Shown piece by piece: positions 22,802-30,667 of a DNA stretch of 64,000 nucleotides. Every line of letters begins with the position of its first letter. Within the stretch, counting starts at the first letter, position 1. The position numbers were made by a program, and so were the translations under genes. The stretch is from Lentinus brumalis (lineage: Eukaryota; Basidiomycota; Agaricomycetes; Polyporales; Polyporaceae). The notes beneath the pieces are model-generated. The model was not told the origin of the DNA. It worked only from the letters and a program-made list of their open reading frames with translations, and made no database searches. The stretch covers positions 1 to 64,000 of the forward strand of contig MARA01000028.1 in the NCBI GenBank assembly GCA_001792895.1, given 5' to 3'.

Positions 22802-23248
22802 CTATACTTCAAGATACATGAAGTCCCCGCCCGTCCCCGCCTCCTCGCGTTGTAGCTTCACCCCGAAGTCCTTGAGAATGCGCACGCGGAGCTGGATGAG
22901 ATCACTGGTCTTGGCCATCTTTCTGACTTCAGCAGTCGACTCGTCTTCGTCAGCGCAGCCATCAAGGAGGTTTTGCACGGGAGCAATTAAGTACATCCCG
23001 TCAAGCCTGCCCCATTGCGCTACTGAAGACGACGCACTGCGCGGATAGCTCATTTTGGCGGGTACTGTACTATTGCCCAACACCTGGTGTGTTGTGTCCT
23101 TGCACTCCCCACTCCTGCCCGCTAATATCAGACTGCTATGCATGCGGCTTCGACGTATGGTCAACTCAAGATTGACCGTCTGATCGTACGTGCTTTGATT
23201 GTGATTATTTTGACAATCTGTTGCTTCTCTGAATGACGCGGACCTCAT
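22802..23248 (-). CDS. possible small unrecognised protein
   Basis: An open minus-strand frame with a normal-looking composition, especially its C-terminal two thirds (AQWGRLDGMYLIAPVQNLLDG; IQLRVRILKDFGVKLQREEA). It has no motif I recognise. It could be the last exon of a gene whose 5' part lies near 23300-23600, or a pseudogene fragment. The rest of 22404-23749 shows nothing I can support. Confidence 0.3.
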   Translation of the reverse strand: MRSASFREATDCQNNHNQSTYDQTVNLELTIRRSRMHSSLILAGRSGECKDTTHQVLGNSTVPAKMSYPRSASSSVAQWGRLDGMYLIAPVQNLLDGCADEDESTAEVRKMAKTSDLIQLRVRILKDFGVKLQREEAGTGGDFMYLEV

Positions 23249-23748
23249 ATACGAGCTGCTCGAGCATCACCTCAGGTTGCAAACCCACCTATCTCGTTCT
23301 AGCCGCTGTGAGTCCAAGTCGGGGACTGGCTGACGGTAATCTGAATGTTTTACGTTGTCAAGGGCACGCGAACTTTGTGACTACCCGTTCAAGGGCAGCG
23401 CTGCTGACAAGTTCGTCGCTTGTTCTAGCAGCACTTCACGGCGTGAGCTGCTGTAGTTACAGACTTGAGCCTCGAGTTCGCAGCGTCGAGATTACTCACG
23501 CCTCGCCTCACGGATCTCTTCCGCTTCATAATCAATGCATAGTACGTCCACCTTCCTTTACATACAAGACCCCAGTCTGAACTACCAAATCACGACAAAG
23601 AAGATACAACGAATGTAACATGCCAAGTATCTCCGAAATGCATCAACTATGATCAACACATTCGCAAAGTGGCGCGCCGAGAACGGGCGACCCCACTGAC
23701 TCGTCGGAATACCAGGGACTCAAAGGCACTGCGCGACGACATTGTCGC

Positions 23749-23929
23749 TCTGTCAACCGTCGGTGAGATGCCGCCGTGTACATTGTTTCGAATAAGCTTA
23801 CCAGGCGATAACACATTGGGAACCAGTCTGATTGCCATTTCCCCCCTGCTCGCTGTCAACGAAGACGCCTTCGGTCGTTTCAACGGGGGCCTCGACAGGG
23901 ACGGCAGGTGCGATAGTGAACGTGTCCAT
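23749..23929 (-). CDS. putative lipopeptide mating-pheromone precursor (CaaX box CVIA)
   Basis: Basidiomycete mating pheromones are made as short precursors (about 35-80 aa) that begin like MDxF. They end in a CaaX box and are trimmed and farnesylated. Here the ATG at 23929 opens MDTFTIAPAV, continues acidic (VETTEGVFVDSEQ), then Gly/Asn-rich (GGNGNQTGS), and reaches Cys-Val-Ile-Ala. Unspliced, the frame adds a Trp before TAA, which would block prenylation. But GTAAGC at the Trp codon is a good donor. A 52-nt intron (23750-23801) with a CTCAC branch-like site and TTGACAG acceptor rejoins TG with A, creating TGA right after Ala. The spliced product is 42 aa, ending CVIA. A TATAAA lies about 120 bp upstream. 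No STE3-type receptor gene is visible in the window. Confidence 0.65.
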
Positions 23930-24048
23930 GGTGGTAGACGGTGAGTGCGTGATAGTGCGTATGCGAGTGATAGCTGAGAGAGAGCTGGTGATAGACAGGT
24001 TCACCGACGAATGTGTGTCTGGTCATGTCTCTTCTGGAGAGAGCTGTC

Positions 24049-24054
24049 TTTATA
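24049..24054 (-). promoter_or_regulatory. TATA box of the pheromone-like gene
   Basis: TATAAA on the minus strand, about 120 bp upstream of the ATG at 23929. A pyrimidine-rich leader (CTCTCTCTCAGC, CTCACCGTCTACCACC) runs up to the ATG, as in strongly transcribed fungal genes. The retrotransposon LTR begins 143 bp further upstream. Confidence 0.55.
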
Positions 24055-24191
24055 CCATCCGTCTGAGTCCCTGGTGACTCGGACGTCAAACAGTCCCTCT
24101 GCCCCTCCATGCATCCACCGCCCCGACGGACAATACGAACGCCACCATCTGTGTCGGAACGAGTGATATTTGGGGAACTTCGGCGAGCTAT

Positions 24192-24196
24192 GTATC
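24192..24196. repeat. target-site duplication, left copy (GTATC)
   Basis: GTATC directly before the 5' LTR; the same five bases follow the 3' LTR at 30668-30672. This is the expected Ty3/gypsy target duplication length. Confidence 0.95.
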
Positions 24197-24441
24197 TGTA
24201 ACGGACGTACATCGGTCGGAGCGCCCGCGATTAGATAGACGCTGGATCCCTGCATAATCATGATCTACTACTGTACGATAAGATAGTGGCTGCATCTACT
24301 GTACAGTTCCTCTTGTATATCCTGCTCGAGGCGCGGTGAGAAGGGCATCTTCTCACCGCCCTATCGCTAGTATACGTTCACCTAATCTATAGGTCTTGGA
24401 CGAGTCTAGCCCTGGGTGTGAGACGACCACTGTGCTTTACA
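24197..24441 (+). repeat. 5' LTR (245 bp)
   Basis: Starts TGTAACGGACGTACATCGG and ends ACCACTGTGCTTTACA. It contains a TATA-like TGTATATCC and an internal hairpin (GGTGAGAAGGGCATCTTCTCACC). It reads identically to 30423-30667. Confidence 0.95.
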
Positions 24442-24483
24442 TCTTTTTTGACTCGCCTCGCCAACATAGACTAGGCGACATCA

Positions 24484-26408
24484 TGTCTCATCTAGGCAAC
24501 AACACCAACTCAATCACCGCGAGAAGCCCCGGTCCCGAGGCTTCTTCGTGGGAGAATATCACCGACGCTCAAAACTACGCGACCGCCCCGGTCGATCTGC
24601 CCGCCCCGGCATCAGGACTACCGACGCGACGCAGCCCAATTGGAACCGGTCGCCAAACGATTACCCCCCATCGCCGTCCCCAAACCGGGGACAGGACGTT
24701 GGTATCATCGGTGAGCTGCCTCTACTACAACCCCACCCTTCGCGAATCGGATCTAGACCGCGGATCACGGAAGAAGGCCCGCCGCCGCATGCGACGGCGA
24801 CCTCGCTGTCCGCCCCCCGCTAGGCACTACGCGTAGATCAGGACCGGATAACGGCCCCGACCTAACGGGGGCCTTGACGCAAAGCCAACTGGCGCTACGT
24901 GAACAGGTCCGGCTCCGTACCCAGCAACTCGAGGAGCATGCGGATGACCTCAAGTTGCTGCGTGAGCGGTCCATGGGTGTTCTGCGGGAATATGGAGACG
25001 AGATGAACGCAGCGATGGCGCGCACCAACCGCGCCCTCGACGACAACAAGCGTACTCTCGAGGACATGGAGAGAACAATGACGATGACCCGGCGTGCACT
25101 GGGACTCCCTCCGTTAACGGCGGAAGTCCCGGGCCGCGAACCTCATGGAATGAACGTTAGAGTCGAGGCGGCCTCCCAGCCGACTAGCGCACCGTCTCGA
25201 CAGCATTATGCCGAGACGGTGTCTGACCATACTCAGTCGTCGCTGCCTAGGCAGGACGGCGAGTCCCTGGCGGCTATGATAGACGGGTAGATATGGAGGT
25301 CCGAAGGCAAGGACGCATAGTACAGGCTGTACAACCTACTGTAGAACATGTACTTCGCAATACAGCCCCTAGCGATCGCCCGCGCGCAACGCGGACGATC
25401 CCAATGGACCATCAACATGCCCAGACGGACGGTGATTATCGCGGGCGCAGTGAGGCGCTCCGCGACGCACCCCCACACGAGTCTGTGGCCGATCGGTATG
25501 CCGACTACCGCGATACCTACACGAACATACTGGATGCTCAACATGAGCGTGCCAGGAGACAGACCACCGAGGTACCCTTTACCTCGGCGTACCGTACGTT
25601 TCCTGGACTCAGCCCACCTCCCGCGGATCGAGTTGGTAACTCGATCACGGCCGCACTACGCCCGGGCGGAGTTCGCTACGGCAATACCGTAGTGTACAAC
25701 GCGGGCCAACCTGTAAGCGTACTTCAGTCGATGGCGAACACACACGACTCGAGACCAGAGCAGGCGCGTCCGAGGACGCACTTGGACGCCCTGCTCGGCC
25801 AGATAGTACAGAACATCAGACATAAGGTAGGGGAGCGAATCCCTATCCCCGAGGGGATGAAGCATCCAAAAATTGAAGTACCGGCCAAGTACGGCGGTGC
25901 AAACAACCACCAATTGTTCTACACGTGGTTGGACGGTGTGCTGGACTGGATGCGGGCCTACAACATATGTGGACCCGATGCAGACAGGCATCGATTAATA
26001 TACCTGCGCCAGCATCTCAAAGGGGATGCTGACGACTGGTATGCTCAGGAAATAGACCACCCCGACAATCTGGAGACCCCATCGTTCGAGGCGGCCGTCT
26101 GCAAGTTGCACGACAGGTTCGTGCACTCGAGCACGGCCGCCAAGGCAACCGAAGAATTTGCGAAGTGCCACTACCAGGCGCAGAACGGCGTCGAGCGATT
26201 CGCCGCTGACCTGCGCCGCAAGGCAAAGGAAATGATTGAACACCCGGGAGCTACGAGATGCGCCTCCGGTTGTTTAATGGACTCCCAGAAAACATACGAC
26301 GGAATCTGCGAGTCAATCGCGGCATCACCCCAGAGTACAACACCTGGGATGATATACTCGATCATGCCCGGCAGTTGGAAGAAGCCTACTCCAACATGGA
26401 CAGTATAG
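24484..26408 (+). pseudogene. gag N-terminal and capsid region, frame-broken
   Basis: Gag-like coding potential begins at an ATG near 24484 (MSHLGNN) but shifts frame several times. One open piece covers 24874-25290, with a coiled-coil-like stretch REQVRLRTQQLEEHADDLKL. The next covers 25293-26408, with the capsid-like block HPKIEVPAKYGGANNHQLFY, WLDGVLDWMRAYNI, LKGDADDWYAQEI, and FVHSSTAAKATEEFA. Homology leaves this frame near 26240 and continues one base over in the following frame at YEMRLRLFNGLPENIRRNLR. A frameshift inside the capsid is not a place where programmed shifts are normally found, so I treat it as damage or a sequence error. Confidence 0.7.
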
Positions 26409-27628
26409 CAAGCCGCAAGTCGACGTACAACTCGAGCCCCCACTCGAGTCGTGCAGACGACCGTGGAGACAGGCACCAAAATAAACCGAGCAGAGACCGT
26501 TCACGGTCGCGATCGCGCGATACTCGCCATCCTCGCGGTCGTGAGCCGGCGAGCGCGTCTCGGGCGATACCAGGAGCGGGACTCACCAAGTTCCCGCCCC
26601 GACCTGCTACGCCCATGACTCGATCAAAGGATGATACATGCTTTGCCTGCGGCCAACCAGGTCACTATAGAGGTGACCCGGTATGTCCGAAAAGCAGAGA
26701 TGCGAAACCAAAAGCCCGATTCCATAGCCAGCGGATAACGACCGGGTCCGACGATGAGTCGGACAACGGTGATGACCGCTGGGGAGGATCTCAATACACA
26801 TCCTCACCCGAAGATCCGGGGCACGGATCTGAGGGGGAGGGTAAGACGACAAAGTCGGACGATGACGCCGCTTCCGAAGTCATGAGAGCACACGCGATGC
26901 GCATAGTCAGTTGTGATACAGACTCGGAGGATGACTCACCTACAGCCCGAGTTCATGCCATGCGCGTGGTCACCGCACACGACGATGATGACGACATGGA
27001 TAGCGAATTAGGCTACCACGTCGACGACGAAAGGAGCGAGACGGGATCGGAGAATGAGACCGCCTCGCCCATCCAAGTACGATTGTGTGCTATGGAACGA
27101 GTAAGTGTACCTCGAGAGCATTCAGCGAATGTGCGCCGTAAATCTACGACGCCCATCACGGTGCAACCCTTCAGGGATCCTCAGCTACACTCGACGCTCT
27201 GTGCGTTGATCAACATTAATGGGACGGACGCGTACACCCTGTTTGATACAGGGAGTACCACCGACTCCATCACCCCCGAGTTCGCCCACATATCCCGGGC
27301 ACCCAAGATTGTGCTGGAGGAACAAGTAGTCCTCCAGCTCGGGTGCTCGGGAAGCCGGTCAAAGATTAACTACGGTACGAGAGTTCCAGTCAAGGTTGGG
27401 CCGATATCGGAGCAAGTATACTTCGATATAGTCAACCTTGACCGGTACGACTGCGTCATAGGAACTCCATTTATGACGCAGTATGGCGTAGTCTTGGACA
27501 TGCATAATAGACACATCATAGTGAAGGGTACCGTCATCCCGGCATTCACCATCGAGGAAGACAAGGCCGTTCGTAAGGACCGGAAGACCGATAATCGGTC
27601 TCTCGGGCCATTCAAGGCATCCCAATGA
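26258..27628 (+). CDS. gag C-terminus with zinc knuckle, and aspartic protease
   Basis: A 456-codon open frame. It begins inside the capsid C-terminal part (LFNGLPENIRRNLRVNRGIT), then an Arg/Ser-rich linker (RSRSRSRD), then a zinc knuckle CFACGQPGHYRGDPVC (about 26638-26685) whose last spacing is His-x6-Cys instead of the usual x4. Next is a long acidic linker, then a retropepsin-like domain with catalytic DTGS in LFDTGSTTDSITPEF (about 27240-27284) and the flap/C-terminal VIGTPFM near 27450. The frame ends at 27628. Pol follows in another frame after 42 bp, so pol expression would need a frameshift or reinitiation. Confidence 0.85.
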   Translation: MRLRLFNGLPENIRRNLRVNRGITPEYNTWDDILDHARQLEEAYSNMDSIASRKSTYNSSPHSSRADDRGDRHQNKPSRDRSRSRSRDTRHPRGREPASASRAIPGAGLTKFPPRPATPMTRSKDDTCFACGQPGHYRGDPVCPKSRDAKPKARFHSQRITTGSDDESDNGDDRWGGSQYTSSPEDPGHGSEGEGKTTKSDDDAASEVMRAHAMRIVSCDTDSEDDSPTARVHAMRVVTAHDDDDDMDSELGYHVDDERSETGSENETASPIQVRLCAMERVSVPREHSANVRRKSTTPITVQPFRDPQLHSTLCALININGTDAYTLFDTGSTTDSITPEFAHISRAPKIVLEEQVVLQLGCSGSRSKINYGTRVPVKVGPISEQVYFDIVNLDRYDCVIGTPFMTQYGVVLDMHNRHIIVKGTVIPAFTIEEDKAVRKDRKTDNRSLGPFKASQ

Positions 27629-27670
27629 CTCGACGCCCCTCGCCGCGGCCGACCTAGAAAGCAGGCCGCG

Positions 27671-30349
27671 GTGGAGGAGGTCGAGGACATGGATGTACGG
27701 GCCATGAGAGAGAAACCTTCCCTCGCCCCAGGCTACCCCGCACTACTGGAGTTGGCCTCACAAGTCAACTCCCGTAATAAGGGTAACGCCAACAGAAAAA
27801 CCCATAAAAAGAGAGAGGTAGTAGTGGAAGAGGTCGAAGATGAAGACGTCAAGGCAGCAAGGATGAGGTCCTCGCTGCCAGACGACCACCCGTCGCTAAT
27901 GGTACCCTCGGACGAGGACGATGACTCCCCACCCGATGAGCACCCTACGCGACCCAAACAGCGACGACACCGCGACGAGAGAGCAACGCATACCACGGCG
28001 GACCAGGTACCTGACCCGCCGCTGGCTATCAGAGCCGCTCGCCTCAACTACTCCGACAGGGAGTACCCCGCCTACTCAAGGATCGACAAGGTCAAAAGGA
28101 AGAACACGTCTAGGAACCCGATGCCGAACATCGCGTTCCAGGACAACGTTACACCGCACTCGTCGAAGGGTGTCCGCCGCGACCGATTTGGCCGTGAGGA
28201 CCCGTTCGGACTCAATGAGGTGTTAGAGGCAGAAGTGGTCAAGCAATTGACCACTCCTGAACCTAATGACTCAGACATACCGAGACTGCGGGAAGAATGG
28301 ATGCGCAAAGTGGAAGACTTAGTGGGTGACATCCCACTGGTCCTTCCGCCAATGCGTGAAGTCAATCATCGTATTCCGCTGATTGACGAGTCCAAACGTT
28401 ATCAATATCATCATCCCCGGTGCGCTGACGCATTGCGTCCTGCGCTCCGCGAGAAGATGGACAGGTACCTCAAGGCGGGATGGTGGGAGATGAGACCAGC
28501 GACGCAAGCCGTGCCGCTGCTCTGCATCCCCAAGAAGAATGGGAAACTTCGTACCGTCATCGACGCGAGGCAGAGGAACGAGAATACGCTCAAGGACGTC
28601 ACACCGTTCCCGGACCAGGATAATATCCGGAACGATGTGGCTCGAGCTAAGTACCGTACCAAGATCGATATGTCGGACGCGTACGAACAGATTCGTATAG
28701 AGGTAGATGACATATGGAAGACGGCTTTCTCTACCATCTATGGAACAGCCGTGTCTCACGTCATGCAACAAGGAGACTGCAATGCTCCCAGTACATTCCA
28801 GCGTCTGATGACGTGGGTGTTCCGGGAGTATATCGGACTCTTTGTTCATGTCTACCTCGATGATATTTTCGTGTACTCAGACACCGTGGCCGAACACGAG
28901 GAGCACCTCACCCTCGTGTTCGCTAGGCTCCGAGAACAGCGACTGTACCTCAGTAAGAGCAAGCTCGACCTGTACTCTGAATCGATGGACTGCCTTGGTC
29001 ACCTTATTGATGACAAGGGACTCCATGCGGACTCGGACAAACTGGCTCGAATTCGAGACTGGAGGCCTATGCGATCGCTGAACGAGGTCCAGCGATTTCT
29101 CGGCCTCGTTCAGTATCTCGCTCACTTCCTGCCGGATGTTTCCGCCTTCACTTCGCCGCTCGAATCGATATGTAAGAACGGACAACCGTTCCACTGGCGA
29201 CCCCTACACCAAGCGTGCCTTGACAGGATCAAGGCCCTGGCTTGTAAGGTTCCGATTCTGAAACCCATAGACCCCAAGTCTGACGAGCCTATATGGGTCA
29301 TCACCGACGCATCGGTCTATGGTGTGGGAGCCGTGTATGGACAAGGGCCCGACTGGCGTACCTGCCGACCAGCCGGGTTCATGTCCAAGAAGTTTTCGTC
29401 CGCACAGCGCTCGTATCACACCTACGAGCATGAGGCCCTAGGTGTGATCGAGGCGCTGATGAAATGGGAAGATAGGTTGATGGGACGGAAGTTCTACATC
29501 GCTACGGATCACGAGGCCCTCACCACCATGAGGACCGCAATCCGTGAGACGAAGAACAGCCGGCTAATACGGTGGGCGGAGTACATCGATAGGTTCGACG
29601 CCTCGATCGTGCACGTCGACGGAGAGGAGAACAAAGTTGCGGATTGTTTATCCCGCTACTTTGAAAATGACGGCGCAGATGAGGTGCACCCGGTGCACGA
29701 ATATGTCAATGCGGACGTCCGCCTAAACCCTGAACTGGACGAGCTCCCTGAAGCTCGACAGTCAGAGGTCGCACGAACCGTGACGATGCACGCAATGGAT
29801 CTTCGCGTGCGCAGGCCGAGGAAGGTTGACCCGAATAATGTGGCCGATTGGCCCATTAAACGGAAGCGAACCCCGAAAGACAAGCCCGAGGCGCGACGGG
29901 ACGAAGCGCAAGAGCTCCACGCTGCGGTGGAAGCCGCCGCGGCGAGACAGCAGCCTACGCCTCGTCGCGCTGTAGAAGAAGAAGAAGTCACGCTACGAGA
30001 CGCATTACAATCCGGGCCTCCTCTGGATGACACCATCCAGTCGGACCCCGGATTATGGAAGGCAATACGCGAGGGCTACAACGACGACCCTCTGTATCAG
30101 AAGGTCGTCGCCAACCCGCCCGCGTATCCCAACTTCCAGATTCGAGACGGAATACTATACGTCCGAACCCGCCTGGGGTTCGAATGTGTATGCATTCCCC
30201 GATCACAGTACAAAGGAAAGAGACGACTCACCGACATCGTGCTCGACATCCCCGTGAAGGACTACGCCGCCGTTCACGACGTGGAGATGGACGAGGCTCA
30301 GGTAGCTGGAGGGGCGGCTGGCCCATCGACGACTTCTCCCGACGCTTAG
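27671..30349 (+). CDS. truncated pol: reverse transcriptase and RNase H
   Basis: An 892-aa frame. Residues about 1-220 are a charged linker. The reverse transcriptase shows PLLCIPKKNGKLRTVIDARQ, KIDMSDAYEQIRI and YLDD at 28853-28864 (about residue 395), then the connection FLGLVQYLAHFLPDVS. RNase H shows WVITDASVYGVGA, the YHTYEHEALGVIEAL Glu, IATDHEAL and ENKVADCLSRY. After RNase H the protein reaches IRDGILYVRTRLGFECVCIP, the lead-in to the integrase zinc domain. It then ends in an Ala/Gly-rich tail (VAGGAAGPSTTSPDA). No HHCC and no DDE integrase motif is present. RT and RNase H catalytic residues look intact. Confidence 0.95.
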   Translation: MEEVEDMDVRAMREKPSLAPGYPALLELASQVNSRNKGNANRKTHKKREVVVEEVEDEDVKAARMRSSLPDDHPSLMVPSDEDDDSPPDEHPTRPKQRRHRDERATHTTADQVPDPPLAIRAARLNYSDREYPAYSRIDKVKRKNTSRNPMPNIAFQDNVTPHSSKGVRRDRFGREDPFGLNEVLEAEVVKQLTTPEPNDSDIPRLREEWMRKVEDLVGDIPLVLPPMREVNHRIPLIDESKRYQYHHPRCADALRPALREKMDRYLKAGWWEMRPATQAVPLLCIPKKNGKLRTVIDARQRNENTLKDVTPFPDQDNIRNDVARAKYRTKIDMSDAYEQIRIEVDDIWKTAFSTIYGTAVSHVMQQGDCNAPSTFQRLMTWVFREYIGLFVHVYLDDIFVYSDTVAEHEEHLTLVFARLREQRLYLSKSKLDLYSESMDCLGHLIDDKGLHADSDKLARIRDWRPMRSLNEVQRFLGLVQYLAHFLPDVSAFTSPLESICKNGQPFHWRPLHQACLDRIKALACKVPILKPIDPKSDEPIWVITDASVYGVGAVYGQGPDWRTCRPAGFMSKKFSSAQRSYHTYEHEALGVIEALMKWEDRLMGRKFYIATDHEALTTMRTAIRETKNSRLIRWAEYIDRFDASIVHVDGEENKVADCLSRYFENDGADEVHPVHEYVNADVRLNPELDELPEARQSEVARTVTMHAMDLRVRRPRKVDPNNVADWPIKRKRTPKDKPEARRDEAQELHAAVEAAAARQQPTPRRAVEEEEVTLRDALQSGPPLDDTIQSDPGLWKAIREGYNDDPLYQKVVANPPAYPNFQIRDGILYVRTRLGFECVCIPRSQYKGKRRLTDIVLDIPVKDYAAVHDVEMDEAQVAGGAAGPSTTSPDA

Positions 30350-30410
30350 TCCCTCAACGCGTCGATGTCCTCGACGCGTTGGAGCTCTGCATACGGCCGG
30401 GGTTCGGCCT

Positions 30411-30422
30411 AGAGGGGGAGGA
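30411..30422 (+). other. polypurine tract
   Basis: AGAGGGGGAGGA lies immediately before the 3' LTR, the expected primer for plus-strand DNA synthesis. Confidence 0.85.
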
Positions 30423-30667
30423 TGTAACGGACGTACATCGGTCGGAGCGCCCGCGATTAGATAGACGCTGGATCCCTGCATAATCATGATCTACTACTGT
30501 ACGATAAGATAGTGGCTGCATCTACTGTACAGTTCCTCTTGTATATCCTGCTCGAGGCGCGGTGAGAAGGGCATCTTCTCACCGCCCTATCGCTAGTATA
30601 CGTTCACCTAATCTATAGGTCTTGGACGAGTCTAGCCCTGGGTGTGAGACGACCACTGTGCTTTACA
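30423..30667 (+). repeat. 3' LTR (245 bp)
   Basis: Same sequence as 24197-24441, followed by the right copy of the GTATC target duplication at 30668-30672. Confidence 0.95.

Larger units (their letters stand above)
24197..30667 (+). mobile_element. Ty3/gypsy LTR retrotransposon lacking integrase
   Basis: A 6471-bp element bounded by two 245-bp LTRs that read identically, each starting TGTAACGG and ending CTTTACA (TG...CA). It is flanked by a 5-bp GTATC duplication. Internal order on the + strand is gag (coiled coil, capsid-like, CCHC knuckle), aspartic protease, reverse transcriptase, RNase H, polypurine tract. That order, plus the YLDD box, places it in Ty3/gypsy. The pol frame stops where the integrase zinc-binding HHCC would begin, and only 73 bp remain before the 3' LTR, so the integrase and any chromodomain are missing. 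No TGG-type tRNA primer site follows the 5' LTR. LTR identity means very recent insertion, so the enzymes must have come at least partly from another copy. Confidence 0.95.

Noticed and set aside
23798..24004. 67-residue frame including upstream residues and the extra Trp as the true protein
   Set aside because: The upstream part lies in the pyrimidine-rich leader downstream of the TATA box. The internal ATG with MDTF, and the donor at the Trp codon, fit a spliced CaaX precursor better.
30027..30483. Short + strand frames over the pol end and LTR as a hidden integrase or env
   Set aside because: No HHCC, DDE or membrane motif. They overlap pol in other frames and run into the LTR.
24197..30667. 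Copia, LINE or retroviral (env-bearing) classification
   Set aside because: Protease-RT-RNase H order, the YLDD context and absence of an integrase between protease and RT exclude copia; LTRs exclude LINE; no env-like ORF exists.
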